A stretch of 64,000 nt of DNA from Rheinheimera hassiensis. GTDB lineage: Bacteria > Pseudomonadota > Gammaproteobacteria > Enterobacterales > Alteromonadaceae. Positions 55,464 to 64,000 of the stretch are shown here, in pieces (position 1 is the first letter of the stretch; the number at the start of each line of letters is the position of its first letter). The DNA is taken from positions 455,071 through 519,070 of the forward strand of contig NZ_JAKUJZ010000002.1 in the NCBI RefSeq assembly GCF_022436675.1. The letters are read 5' to 3'. Below the pieces are notes generated by a model, which saw only the letters and a list, made by a program, of their open reading frames with translations, had not been told where the DNA came from and ran no database searches. Both the position numbers and the translations under genes were made by a program.

Positions 55464-56528
55464 ATGAAAAAAATTAACGTCATTATTGTTGATGACTCTG
55501 CAGTGGTGCGGCAGGTGTTAAGTGCCAAGTTAGCTGAAAACCCAAGAATAAATGTGCTTGATGTTGCCGCCGATCCGATTTATGCGTTGGACAAAATGCA
55601 AAAACAGTGGCCGGACGTCATAGTGCTGGACGTTGAAATGCCGCGGATGGATGGCATCAGTTTTTTACGTAAAATTATGGCCGAGCGGCCTACACCGGTG
55701 GTTATTTGCTCCACATTAACCGAAAAAGGCGCAGAAACCTCTTTGCAGGCACTGGCAGCCGGTGCCGTCAGTATTGTCACCAAACCTAAAATGGGTCTGA
55801 AAAAGTTTCTGGAAGACTCAAGTTCCGATATTGTCTCTGCGGTGATTGGCGCTTCACAAGCGCGTTTAAACAGACTTACTGCAGCGCCAGCAGAGCCATT
55901 GAGGGCGAAGCAAAAGCTTACTGCAGATGCTATGTTAACCGCATCTGGCAGCGCCATGACACAAACCACGGAACGGTTAGTGGCAATGGGTACCTCTACC
56001 GGTGGCACCCAAGCATTGGAAGCGGTGTTATCCCGACTCCCCCGGGTTTGCCCTGGCATTGTGATAGTACAACATATGCCGGAGAAATTTACTGCAGCCT
56101 TTGCCCAGCGTTTAAACGGTATTTGTGAAATTGAAGTACTTGAGGCCACGCACGGCATGCGGGTGATACCCGGACGGGCTTTAATTGCTCCGGGTGGCAA
56201 ACATATGCTGCTAAAGCGTAGTGGCGCGCAATACTATGTGGATGTCATCGCCGGGCCTTTGGTTAACAGGCATATCCCGTCGGTAGATGTGTTGTTTCGC
56301 TCTGTAGCGAAGACAGCAGGGAAAAACGCGCTTGGCATCATCATGACAGGCATGGGCGACGATGGCGCTTTAGGTTTATTGGAAATGCGTCAGGCCAGCG
56401 CCTACACTATAGCTCAGGATGAAGCCTCTTGTGTGGTCTTTGGCATGCCGAAAGAGGCGATAAAACGTGATGCTGTTGAGCAGGTAATGCCGTTATCAGA
56501 GATAGCGAAAGCGATAATAAAGTGGTAA
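55464..56528 (+). CDS. cheB: Protein-glutamate methylesterase CheB
   Basis: 354 residues. The receiver domain has D10/D11 and phospho-acceptor D56 ([11 protein letters not shown]), and a linker at about 130-165 follows. The methylesterase domain has the triad S178 in [12 protein letters not shown]204 in VQHMPEKF and D300 in MTGMGDDGA. It removes receptor methyl groups when phosphorylated by CheA. Last gene of the operon. No terminator is seen in the 126-bp gap before the converging glycosyltransferase gene. Confidence 0.96.
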   Translation: MKKINVIIVDDSAVVRQVLSAKLAENPRINVLDVAADPIYALDKMQKQWPDVIVLDVEMPRMDGISFLRKIMAERPTPVVICSTLTEKGAETSLQALAAGAVSIVTKPKMGLKKFLEDSSSDIVSAVIGASQARLNRLTAAPAEPLRAKQKLTADAMLTASGSAMTQTTERLVAMGTSTGGTQALEAVLSRLPRVCPGIVIVQHMPEKFTAAFAQRLNGICEIEVLEATHGMRVIPGRALIAPGGKHMLLKRSGAQYYVDVIAGPLVNRHIPSVDVLFRSVAKTAGKNALGIIMTGMGDDGALGLLEMRQASAYTIAQDEASCVVFGMPKEAIKRDAVEQVMPLSEIAKAIIKW

Positions 56529-56654
56529 TAAAACAACATAGAAGCCACTATGAGCTTGTTAGGAATATCAAAATCTTAAGCCGCAGCTGTTGTACAGCAA
56601 CTATTGCAAATGGGATCCTGTTTACGCACTATTTATTGTCGCTATCCGGCATCC

Positions 56655-57620
56655 TCATATTTTTCGTGCGCGGTTTACGCGAAAAAAGTGCGAAGCAAAC
56701 GCCAGCGTTAGTTTTTTCCGCAGCGAGAAACCCGGTGTTAGCCACAGTTGTTTAAGCAGTGTTCTGAACTGCTGTTCAAAGGTCACTGGCAGTGCTTTAA
56801 CTGCCGGGTTGTTGAGTTGTAAGCTGTAAAACAAATAAGCCAGATTTAACAATAAGATATTGCGCCAGCGTGCGGGCATGGCTGGGTAAAAAGTGCCTTG
56901 CTGCAAGCCGGTGAAAAACTGCTGTAATTGCAGTTGCTGCTCTGGTTTAACATTAAACGATGCGCTTGAGCTGTGTTCACGGTAGCCGTAAAGCGGTAAA
57001 CGTAAATGAAACAGCTGAAACGCTTGTTGGTACAAAGTGGGTATTGCCATAACGTCTTCGCAAAATGCGATGCCAGAGGGGAAATTAAAATCCGGTGCTA
57101 TCGCTTTACGATATATTCTTAACCAGGGAAACCAGCGGTTCGATTGAAATACAGCAATAGCAATGTCACTAACCTTGTGCTTGCCAGCTTTGTGGCGCAT
57201 GTAGTGTGGTTTGGCAGATGGTAGGGCAGATATATCGCTAAAACGTTTATAGCCTATTTCAATCAGATCAGGCTGATGCTGTGCAATAACGTTCAGTAAC
57301 TGAGGTATGTAGCCGGGCAGGATCACATCATCAGCGTCAAGAAAGCCAATATAGCAACCTGTACTGTGGGCAATGCCCAGATTTCTGGCCACGCTCACGC
57401 CACTATTGGGCTGTACCAGTAGTAGGTAGTTGCCGGGCTTAGTCGATGTGGCAATATGCTGTTGCGCTAATTCAATGCTGTTATCTGTTGCGCCGTCACA
57501 CACTAAAACTACCTGTACCGCATCTGTTAACTGTGTTTCAACCGACACTAATAATTGACCAAAATAATCTGCAGCGTTGTAAAACGGTACAACAAGAGAC
57601 AACAAAACCTGCGATTGCAT
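56655..57620 (-). CDS. Family 2 glycosyltransferase
   Basis: About 321 residues from the ATG at 57620, which has AGGTGA upstream; a GTG three codons earlier is less likely. The GT-A fold is shown by SLVVPFYNAADYFGQLL, VVLVCDGATDNS, QPNSGVSVARNLG and the metal-binding FLDADD. A C-terminal helical part is rich in aromatic residues. It transfers a nucleotide-sugar unit, probably in surface polysaccharide or glycan synthesis, but it stands alone with no sugar-pathway neighbours, so acceptor and donor are unknown. Confidence 0.9.
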   Translation of the reverse strand: MQSQVLLSLVVPFYNAADYFGQLLVSVETQLTDAVQVVLVCDGATDNSIELAQQHIATSTKPGNYLLLVQPNSGVSVARNLGIAHSTGCYIGFLDADDVILPGYIPQLLNVIAQHQPDLIEIGYKRFSDISALPSAKPHYMRHKAGKHKVSDIAIAVFQSNRWFPWLRIYRKAIAPDFNFPSGIAFCEDVMAIPTLYQQAFQLFHLRLPLYGYREHSSSASFNVKPEQQLQLQQFFTGLQQGTFYPAMPARWRNILLLNLAYLFYSLQLNNPAVKALPVTFEQQFRTLLKQLWLTPGFSLRKKLTLAFASHFFRVNRARKI

Positions 57621-57851
57621 ATATATCACCTGGTAACTTACCGCGAGGCCTCTAGTTTATCAGTAGTTAAAGCGGATAAAGTAGAGCTTTTATAGTTAGT
57701 TACTAATAGTCACAAAGCAGTCTTTTTGTTTGAATTTTATGCGGCATCGTATCAGGGGCGTCTTTTTTACCAAATTCACCGCAACTTGGCAGATCTGGTT
57801 AATACTGTTAGTTGTATTGCTAACCTAAACCGCAAACTTACAGGAGAGAAT

Positions 57852-58853
57852 ATGATTAACGCATACGCCGCACTGGAAGCCAACAGTAAACTGGTACCCT
57901 GGCAATATGAACCGGGTACGTTGGGCCGCGATGATGTAGAAATAGAGGTGGATTACTGTGGGATCTGCCATTCAGATGTGTCGATGTTAAATAATGAATG
58001 GGGCATGTCAGCCTACCCGCTGGTTGCCGGCCATGAAGTAGTGGGCCGCATCAGTGCTGTGGGGGAAGCGGTAAGCCATCTTAACATCGGGCAAGTTGTG
58101 GGGCTGGGTTGGCACTCAGATTATTGCAAGGTGTGCAGCAGCTGCGGTAGCGGTGACCATAACCTGTGCAATAAGGCGCAAGGCACTATCGTAGGCCACC
58201 ATGGCGGTTTTGCCGATAAAGTGCGTGCTAACGCAGCCAGTGTTGTTGCGCTACCTCAGGGAATGGATGCCAAAACGGCCGGGCCGCTGTTTTGCGGCGG
58301 TATTACCGTATTTAACCCATTGGTGCAGTTTGATATAAAACCTACCGATAAAGTGGCCGTAATTGGTATTGGCGGGCTTGGCCATATCGCGCTGCAGTTT
58401 TTACGGGCCTGGGGTTGTGACGTAACGGCTTTTACTTCCAGTGACAGTAAAACAGAGGAGGCCAAAACGCTGGGTGCGCATCGATGTATTAATTCACGTA
58501 ATAATGCGGAGATAGAGCAGGCAGCAGATCGCTTTGATTTAATTATCTCTACCGTGAATGTGGCGCTGGACTGGAATTTATATCTGTCGACATTAAAGCC
58601 AAAAGGCCGGCTGCACTTTGTTGGCGCTACATTAGAGCCATTGAATATCGGCGTATTTGGCCTGATTATGGCCCAGCGTTCTGTGTCTGGCTCACCGGTA
58701 GGCAGCCCTGCAACTATTGCTAAAATGCTGGAGTTTGCCGTGCAGCATGATATTAAGCCGGTAGTAGAAATGTTTAAGTTTGAGCAAATAAATGAAGCGT
58801 TAGAACATTTAAAAAGCGGTAAAGCACGTTATCGCATTGTGTTGGAGCGCTAA
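57852..58853 (+). CDS. Zinc-dependent NAD(P)H alcohol/aldehyde dehydrogenase (cinnamyl-alcohol type)
   Basis: 333 residues from the ATG at 57852 behind CAGGAGAG; an open frame extends upstream to 57726 without a ribosome site or homology. Catalytic zinc site CGICHSDV and AGHEVVG, structural zinc four-Cys cluster [15 protein letters not shown], cofactor motif [12 protein letters not shown]. The class is the YahK/CAD-type aldehyde reductases, which usually prefer NADPH. Physiological substrate unknown. Single gene, divergent from the glycosyltransferase. Confidence 0.93.
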   Translation: MINAYAALEANSKLVPWQYEPGTLGRDDVEIEVDYCGICHSDVSMLNNEWGMSAYPLVAGHEVVGRISAVGEAVSHLNIGQVVGLGWHSDYCKVCSSCGSGDHNLCNKAQGTIVGHHGGFADKVRANAASVVALPQGMDAKTAGPLFCGGITVFNPLVQFDIKPTDKVAVIGIGGLGHIALQFLRAWGCDVTAFTSSDSKTEEAKTLGAHRCINSRNNAEIEQAADRFDLIISTVNVALDWNLYLSTLKPKGRLHFVGATLEPLNIGVFGLIMAQRSVSGSPVGSPATIAKMLEFAVQHDIKPVVEMFKFEQINEALEHLKSGKARYRIVLER

Positions 58854-58894
58854 AACGGTGCACAAGTGTTAACGCATCAAACAAGCCCCAACCA

Positions 58895-58933
58895 AAAAAT
58901 GCAAAGCGCCGGGTGATTGCCCGGCGCTTTGCA
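58895..58933 (-). terminator. Terminator after the DUF1993 gene
   Basis: TGCAAAGCGCCGGG (58900-58913) pairs perfectly with CCCGGCGCTTTGCA (58920-58933). On the minus strand it is followed by ATTTTTTGG. It serves the DUF1993 gene and may also stop the opposite alcohol dehydrogenase transcript, although the T tract lies only on one side. Confidence 0.88.
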
Positions 58934-58940
58934 TTACGCG

Positions 58941-59453
58941 TTAAACTTTATATGGCATAGCGCCCAGGTAGTCTTTTTTGCCGACATCAACACCATTGTG
59001 ACGCAAAATGGCGTAGGTAGTGGTGATATGGAAATACAGATTCGGCATAACATGCTGGATTAAAAACTCATAACCGCTCAGGTATTTACCTTCCCAGCGT
59101 GGTTGAGTGATTTTTTGCGTGTCACCATGGATAAAATCGGCCTCTGTAAAGCTGGCCAGATATGCCACCGTATCACTGATACGTTTTTGTAATTGCGCTA
59201 ATGTGGTTTCATCATCGGCATGCTTGGGGGCGCTGTCTGTTTTGCCGGTGATTCGGGCGGCACCAAGCTTGGCGGTATCACAGGCAATTTGCACCTGACG
59301 GATCAGATGAAATTGATCCGGCGCTAAACGCGAGTTCAGTAAAACCGCGACATCAATTTTTTTACTTTCGGCAAAGGTGGCAGCTTTATCAAGGATGGCG
59401 CTTAAATTCTGTAGCATTTTGCTAGATTGCACTACGGTAATATCGTAAAACAT
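58941..59453 (-). CDS. DUF1993 domain protein (DinB-like helical fold)
   Basis: 170 residues, helical, with the family hallmarks MFYDITVVQSSKMLQNLSAI, LAPDQFHLIRQVQIACD and QHVMPNLYFHITTTYAILRH. The fold resembles DinB/YfiT four-helix proteins, and the histidines in the last segment could bind metal. Function not established. Single gene with its own terminator. Confidence 0.92.
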   Translation of the reverse strand: MFYDITVVQSSKMLQNLSAILDKAATFAESKKIDVAVLLNSRLAPDQFHLIRQVQIACDTAKLGAARITGKTDSAPKHADDETTLAQLQKRISDTVAYLASFTEADFIHGDTQKITQPRWEGKYLSGYEFLIQHVMPNLYFHITTTYAILRHNGVDVGKKDYLGAMPYKV

Positions 59454-59565
59454 GGGTTAACCCTCTAAGTTGGTTGAAACTGTTTAGTTGGAGCTGGTTG
59501 GTTGAGTCTTGTCGGCTGAGAATGCGTTGCAACATAGTTGGGGCTTAAAGCCGGGTTTAACAATA

Positions 59566-59590
59566 GCGGCGCTAAAATAGTTAGCGCCGC
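59566..59590 (-). terminator. Hairpin at the end of the czc operon
   Basis: GCGGCGCTAA (59566-59575) pairs perfectly with TTAGCGCCGC (59581-59590) over AATAG, 31 bp after the czcA-type stop. The minus-strand sequence beyond it (TATTGTTAAACC) has only a weak T content. Confidence 0.6.
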
Positions 59591-59620
59591 AGCAAATGTT
59601 AAGCCGTGCGAGTAGTTGTG

Positions 59621-62600
59621 TTAGCAGCTGTGTTTGCGGTGCACCAGTTTATACAATAAGGGGAGCAGCAGTAACGTAAGCACAGTAGCTGAAATAATAC
59701 CGCCTATTACCACTGTTGCCAGCGGGCGCTGAACTTCTGCTCCGGCGCCTGTGTTAAACGCCATAGGGATAAAGCCTAAACTGGCCACCAAAGCGGTCAT
59801 CAGCACCGGCCTTAAACGCATAATAGCACCTTGCGTAATGGCATCTTGCAATACTGCGCCTTGTTCACGCAGCTGTTTAATCATCGCCAGCATGACCACG
59901 CCGTTTAGCACCGCTATGCCAGATAGCGCAATAAAACCTACTGCAGCAGAGATAGACAGCGGCATATCGCGCAGCATCAGTGCACCCAGCCCGCCGGTTA
60001 AGGCCAGCGGTATGCCGCTAAATACAATAGCGGCATCTTTTGCACTGCCAAGTGCGCTAAACAGCAAGCCAAAAATAAGCAGTAATGTCAGCGGCACCAG
60101 CCATGCCAGCCGGGCAGAGGCCGATTGCAACTGCTCAAAACTGCCGCCGTAGTCGAGCCAGTATCCGGCCGGGAGTATAAGCTGGGTATTCATAACCTGA
60201 CGGGTTTGTGCAATAAAGCTGCCCAAATCGCGCCCGGCGATATTGGCGCTGACGACAATATTGCGCTTACCGCTTTCGCGGTTGATCTGATTGGGTGAGT
60301 TAATTTCATTAAAATGGCTGATCTCGCCCAGCGGCACATAGGTTAGTTCAGTTCCGGTATCGGGCAGAGCAACCGGTAACCGCTTTAATTGTTGCGGATC
60401 TGAGCGGATATTGTCAGCTAACCGCAGCACCAGCGCAAACGCCTTATCGCCTTCATAAATATGCCCCAGCTGCAGGCCACCGATAGCAGTTTGGATGGTC
60501 TGCTGCACCGTAGCGACGTCTATTCCCAGTAGTGCCAAATGGTTGCGCTCGGGTTCAATCGACAGCATAGGTAAGCCAGAGGCTTGTTCCATACGCACAT
60601 CTTTCGCACCGGCAATATTACTGAGCAGCACCGTTGCCGCTTCTGCAGCTTTAGTCAACTCCGTTAAATCATCACCGTAAATACGCACAGCAACATCGGC
60701 TCGTACACCGGCGATAAGCTCGTTAAAGCGCATTTGTATCGGTTGGGTAAATTCATAATTATTACCCGGAATCGCTTGTGCTATCTTGCGCAGTTGTTCT
60801 GTTAAAGTGGCTTTGCTCAAATTAGGATCCGGCCAGGCCGATTGTGGTTTTAATATCACAAAGGTATCGGCGACATTCGGTGGCATAGGATCGGTGGCGA
60901 TTTCTGCGGTACCAATTTTAGAAAATACATGCTTAACTTGTGGCATAGCAGCAATTTCACGCTCCAGCAGCAACTGCATTTGCAGTGACTGCGACAAACT
61001 GGTGCCAGGTATACGAAGCGCATGCAGTGCGATATCGCCCTCATCCAGCTGTGGCATAAACTCACTGCCAAGCTTGCTGCCCTGCCAGAAAACCAGCGCA
61101 ACCAGCAGCAGTGCCGAAGCAATAACCGGCAAAGGATGGCGCAAAGTGCTGCTTAGTAAGCGCGAGTAACCACGTTTTAATATCCGCATTAAGCCTGAAT
61201 CCTGTTCAGTTACTTTACCGCGGATAAAAATGGCAATGGCTGCCGGGACAAAGCTGATAGCCAGTAGCACAGCACCCGCCAGTGCGGCAATAACCGTAAA
61301 GGCCATAGGGTGAAACATTTTGCCTTCAACACCGCTTAAGGCAAATACAGGCAAAAACACCAGCATAATAATCAGTACACCAAATACCGCCGGAGTGAAC
61401 ACTTCCCGTGTGGCCAGATACACCTCGGCTAAACGCTCTTGTAGCGTTAATAAACGGCCATGGCGGTGCTGCGCCAGGCCTAAACGACGCAGACAGTTTT
61501 CGCTGACGATAACGGCACCGTCGACAATTAAGCCAAAGTCTATTGCGCCTAAGCTCATCAGATTACCGCTGACTTTATTCAGTGCCATACCACTGATGGC
61601 AAACAGCAGGCTAAGAGGAATAACCAGTGCGGTAATAAGCGCCGCGCGGATATTACCCAAAAAGATAAACAACACCACGATAACCAGCACGGCACCTTCA
61701 AACAGGTTTTTTTGCACGGTGGCAATGGTTTTATCTACCAAAGTGGTGCGGTTATATACCGGGTAAGCCTGAACACCCTCTGGCAGGCGCAGGTTTATGT
61801 CATTCAGCTTAGCTGCTACGGCTCTGGATACTGTTCTGCTGTTTTCACCCATTAACATAAACACTGTGCCCAGCACGGTTTCTTCACCGTTCAGGCTGGC
61901 TGCGCCGGTGCGCAGTTCTTTACCATACATAACGTCTGCCACATCACTCAGCCGCACCGGGGCATCGTCCCGCTTGGCAATAACCAGCTCGCCGATATCA
62001 TTCAGGCTTGTAAACTGGCCGGGGGAGCGAACCAGCCATTGCTCACCACGCTGCTCAATATAACCGGCGCCGACATTGCTGTTGTTACGCTGCAGGGCTG
62101 TAGCGATATCATCCAGGGTTAGTTTAAAAGCCAGTAACCGCGCCGGATCGGGTGCTACCTGATACTGGCGCTGGTATCCGCCGATAGCATTAACCTCAGT
62201 TACGCCTTTTACTTTGACCAGCTGCGGTTTTATCTGCCAGTCTTGTATCGTGCGTAAGTCTTCCGCGTTGTACGGCTTGCCCTCTGCGGTACGTGCATCT
62301 GCACTGGCGCTAACCGAGTACATAAATATTTCGCCCAGCCCGCTGGTTATCGGGCCAAGGCTGGCCTGGCTGTCGGTGGGCAGGTTATCGCGCACACTTT
62401 GCAGCCGCTCCGAAACTTGCTGGCGGGCCCAGTAAATGTCGGTGCCTTCATCAAATACCACGGTAACCTGCGACATGCCATAACGTGATAACGAGCGGCT
62501 ATATTGCAGTTTTGGCAGGCCAGCCATGGCGTTTTCAATAATGATGGTAAGGCGTTGCTCGGTCTCCAGAGGCGAATAACCCGGTGCTGAGGTATTAATT

Positions 62601-62743
62601 TGCACCTGAACATTGGTGATATCTGGTACGGCATCCATCGGCAGTTTTTGTGCCTGCCATAAACCCGCTATTGCCAGCAGCAGGGTAAGCAGCAATACCA
62701 GATAGCGCCGCTGCAACGCCTGTTTTAGGATCAAATCAATCAT
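59621..62743 (-). CDS. czcA: CzcA/HME-type RND heavy-metal efflux pump
   Basis: 1040 residues, an inner-membrane RND pump. The start MIDLILKQALQRRYLVLLLT and the PGYSPLETEQ, GLGEIFMYSVSA and GGYQRQYQV regions are of the heavy-metal (HME) branch. TM4 carries D402, D408 and E415 (IDFGLIVDGAVIVSEN), the acidic triad that in CzcA marks divalent-cation (Zn/Co/Cd/Ni) export; Cu/Ag pumps differ here. It is encoded downstream of its adaptor with a 9-bp gap. No metal sensor gene is seen inside the window. Confidence 0.94.
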   Translation of the reverse strand: MIDLILKQALQRRYLVLLLTLLLAIAGLWQAQKLPMDAVPDITNVQVQINTSAPGYSPLETEQRLTIIIENAMAGLPKLQYSRSLSRYGMSQVTVVFDEGTDIYWARQQVSERLQSVRDNLPTDSQASLGPITSGLGEIFMYSVSASADARTAEGKPYNAEDLRTIQDWQIKPQLVKVKGVTEVNAIGGYQRQYQVAPDPARLLAFKLTLDDIATALQRNNSNVGAGYIEQRGEQWLVRSPGQFTSLNDIGELVIAKRDDAPVRLSDVADVMYGKELRTGAASLNGEETVLGTVFMLMGENSRTVSRAVAAKLNDINLRLPEGVQAYPVYNRTTLVDKTIATVQKNLFEGAVLVIVVLFIFLGNIRAALITALVIPLSLLFAISGMALNKVSGNLMSLGAIDFGLIVDGAVIVSENCLRRLGLAQHRHGRLLTLQERLAEVYLATREVFTPAVFGVLIIMLVFLPVFALSGVEGKMFHPMAFTVIAALAGAVLLAISFVPAAIAIFIRGKVTEQDSGLMRILKRGYSRLLSSTLRHPLPVIASALLLVALVFWQGSKLGSEFMPQLDEGDIALHALRIPGTSLSQSLQMQLLLEREIAAMPQVKHVFSKIGTAEIATDPMPPNVADTFVILKPQSAWPDPNLSKATLTEQLRKIAQAIPGNNYEFTQPIQMRFNELIAGVRADVAVRIYGDDLTELTKAAEAATVLLSNIAGAKDVRMEQASGLPMLSIEPERNHLALLGIDVATVQQTIQTAIGGLQLGHIYEGDKAFALVLRLADNIRSDPQQLKRLPVALPDTGTELTYVPLGEISHFNEINSPNQINRESGKRNIVVSANIAGRDLGSFIAQTRQVMNTQLILPAGYWLDYGGSFEQLQSASARLAWLVPLTLLLIFGLLFSALGSAKDAAIVFSGIPLALTGGLGALMLRDMPLSISAAVGFIALSGIAVLNGVVMLAMIKQLREQGAVLQDAITQGAIMRLRPVLMTALVASLGFIPMAFNTGAGAEVQRPLATVVIGGIISATVLTLLLLPLLYKLVHRKHSC

Positions 62744-62752
62744 GGTGTGCTC

Positions 62753-63805
62753 CTAATGCTGGTGGCTTGCGCCAGATTTTAGTAAATCGGCTTTAAGAAC
62801 AAAGCTGTTAGCACTGGCATATTCGCTACCAGCCTCCAGCCCGGTGAGCACCTCGATATAGTCATCATCCTCGCGGCCCAGTGTCAGCTTATGTACTTCA
62901 AAGCTGTCACCGTGGCGCACAAATACTGCAGGCTGATTATCAATGCGTTGCAGGGCGCTTTTCTTAATTGCAACCGCAACCTTAAGTTCTGCCGTATGGA
63001 TAGCTGCTTTAATATGCATGCCAGGGCGCCAGTAACCGTCGTCATTGTTAATAAGGGCGCGGGCACGGGCGATATGGCCTTCGGTCATTTGTGCTGAGAT
63101 ATAGCTGATCGTGCCGATGGCTGCTTTGGCCTGATGCAAGCTGAAAACACTAACCAGCATATCCGGTTTTAACTGCGCAATATCAGATGGAAAGGCTGAC
63201 AACTCTGCATAAACTTTGCTGTAGTTGGCAATCTCCAGCAGGGGCTCATCGCGGATCAGTTCGCCGTCATTTAAATAGCGCCGGGTAACCACACCGGCCA
63301 GCGGAGCATGCAGCTGATAGGTTTTTAAACTGCTAAGGTTGGTCAGGTTGGCCAATAATTGGCCTTTGCTGACATTATCACCTTGCTTTACCAGCACCTT
63401 ATCCAGCACAGCAGCGTAGGGGGCTTTAACTGCTGCTTGCTGCTCTGGCACCGTGGTGATAACACCATACAGGTGAATTTTTTGTACCAGCGCTGTGGCT
63501 GCTGCCGTTTCAGTGCTGATTTGGTTTAGCGTTAGCATACGCTCGCTGATCTTTAGCGGTGGCTCATCGCTATGTTCATGCTCATCGCCATGTTCATCGT
63601 TGTGTTCGTCACTGTCATCATGCTCGCGGCTATCATCATGTTTATCGTATCGCGAGTCATTCTGTGTCTGGGCGGAGCCATGACTGCTATGTAGCGCTGC
63701 AGCGGCATTTGTCTGTAAACCAAGTAGATTAGTCGCCAACAAAACCAGCCAGATAACAACAGACAAGCGCGGTGTTTTTAATGGTTTTACGGTAAGTTGT
63801 TGCAT
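62753..63805 (-). CDS. RND heavy-metal efflux adaptor with His/Asp-rich N-terminus
   Basis: 350 residues. After the signal/anchor helix (about 15-38) a segment of about 40 residues (42-81) consists largely of His, Asp, Glu and Ser (HDDSREHDDSDEHNDEHGDE), a likely periplasmic metal-binding string. The lipoyl, hairpin and barrel regions then follow (VKAPYAAVLDKVLVKQGDNV; YQLHAPLAGVVTRRYLNDGE). It is a CzcB-type adaptor linking the pump to the outer-membrane channel. Its start overlaps the upstream channel gene stop (TAATG). Confidence 0.92.
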   Translation of the reverse strand: MQQLTVKPLKTPRLSVVIWLVLLATNLLGLQTNAAAALHSSHGSAQTQNDSRYDKHDDSREHDDSDEHNDEHGDEHEHSDEPPLKISERMLTLNQISTETAAATALVQKIHLYGVITTVPEQQAAVKAPYAAVLDKVLVKQGDNVSKGQLLANLTNLSSLKTYQLHAPLAGVVTRRYLNDGELIRDEPLLEIANYSKVYAELSAFPSDIAQLKPDMLVSVFSLHQAKAAIGTISYISAQMTEGHIARARALINNDDGYWRPGMHIKAAIHTAELKVAVAIKKSALQRIDNQPAVFVRHGDSFEVHKLTLGREDDDYIEVLTGLEAGSEYASANSFVLKADLLKSGASHQH

Positions 63806-64000
63806 TATTCATTCTCCATTGCTGGTAATGGCACAGGGCCGGATAACGCCATCGGTTGTCCCGTCAGGCGTTCCAGCTCAAGTAAGATCAGATGAAAGCG
63901 GCTCTGGCTTTCAAGCAGCTCCAGGTTGGCTTGCGCCAGTTCTTCATCAGCGGCCAACACACTGAGTAAATCAATCTGGCCTTGCTGATAGCCTGCGGTG
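63805..64000 (-). CDS. C-terminal end of a TolC/CzcC-type outer-membrane efflux protein (partial)
   Basis: The last 64 codons and the stop are in the window; the rest lies beyond the edge. The translation (YQQGQIDLLSVLAADEELAQ, later RFHLILLELERLTGQP) is the C-terminal coiled-coil repeat of outer-membrane efflux channels. Being upstream of and overlapping the adaptor gene, it is the CzcC-like partner, giving the order czcC-czcB-czcA. Confidence 0.88.
   Translation of the reverse strand, partial: TAGYQQGQIDLLSVLAADEELAQANLELLESQSRFHLILLELERLTGQPMALSGPVPLPAMENE

Noticed and set aside
55580..56200. 206-residue reverse-strand open frame inside cheB
   Set aside because: Antisense to a strongly conserved cheB with full catalytic triad; low-complexity composition and no ribosome site.
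56640..56700. Inverted repeat TTTTTCG...CGAAAAA as terminator between cheB and the glycosyltransferase gene
   Set aside because: It overlaps the coding end of the glycosyltransferase, the stem is interrupted, and T tracts are not in the right place for a confident call.
57726..57851. Upstream extension of the alcohol dehydrogenase
   Set aside because: No ribosome site at the first start, and homology begins at the ATG at 57852, which has a strong AGGAG.
1..64000. Horizontal-transfer island, prophage or insertion sequence
   Set aside because: No integrase, transposase, phage genes or tRNA-flanking direct repeats were seen; codon style is uniform apart from the highly expressed-looking fusA2.

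Overview
This 64 kb stretch is ordinary chromosome of a free-living gammaproteobacterium. The gene content points to the Rheinheimera / Alishewanella / Arsukibacterium neighbourhood: a second EF-G of the Vibrio/Shewanella type, TonB-dependent carbohydrate uptake, a cheD-containing chemotaxis cluster, and mid-range GC with the same codon style throughout. The genus is an inference from gene families; I saw no rRNA. There are no transposases, integrases, phage genes or CRISPR arrays.

Left end (1-12.0 kb): a tRNA-Asn with a near-consensus promoter, then an inverted pair of DnaA-box-like sites in a geneless stretch. Next come a MATE exporter overlapping uvrB, an RND adaptor/permease pair followed by a periplasmic M14 peptidase, and a Cache-type chemoreceptor. 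From 12.1 to 17.5 kb lies a terminal oxidase operon (subunit II, a fused subunit I-III, a small membrane protein, CtaG) with two small membrane proteins just upstream. Subunit I lacks the usual K-channel lysine and has an altered D-channel entrance.

17.5-23.4 kb (minus strand): the alpha-E / circularly permuted ATP-grasp / transglutaminase cluster, in which one ATP-grasp looks active and the copy fused to alpha-E looks degenerate. 23.4-29.9 kb: two divergent units around a LacI-type regulator. They encode two signal-bearing, probably Tat-exported TIM-barrel sugar isomerase-like proteins, a GMC flavoprotein, its Tat-signal small subunit and a DUF1080 protein. Together these look like a periplasmic 3-keto-glycoside pathway. 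Palindromes overlap the promoter.

29.9-36.5 kb: EF-G 2, a tandem thioredoxin-like protein, glutamate racemase, an MFS transporter and a second LacI regulator. 37.1-45.7 kb: one operon with a TonB-dependent receptor, a GH144-type glucanase, a GH3 beta-glucosidase and a sodium symporter. It is preceded by a sigma70-type promoter and a perfect 20-bp LacI-type palindrome. This is best read as a beta-1,2-glucan / sophorose utilisation locus.

45.8-56.5 kb: rimO, then a nine-gene chemosensory operon (mcp, cheY, STAS, cheA, mcp, cheW, cheR, cheD, cheB). Its CheA carries a tandem motif resembling the cyclic-di-GMP-binding MshEN domain. 56.6-64 kb: a family 2 glycosyltransferase, a zinc alcohol dehydrogenase, a DUF1993 protein, and a CzcCBA-type divalent metal efflux operon cut by the window edge.

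All functions are inferred from reading motifs and gene order; no database search was run.
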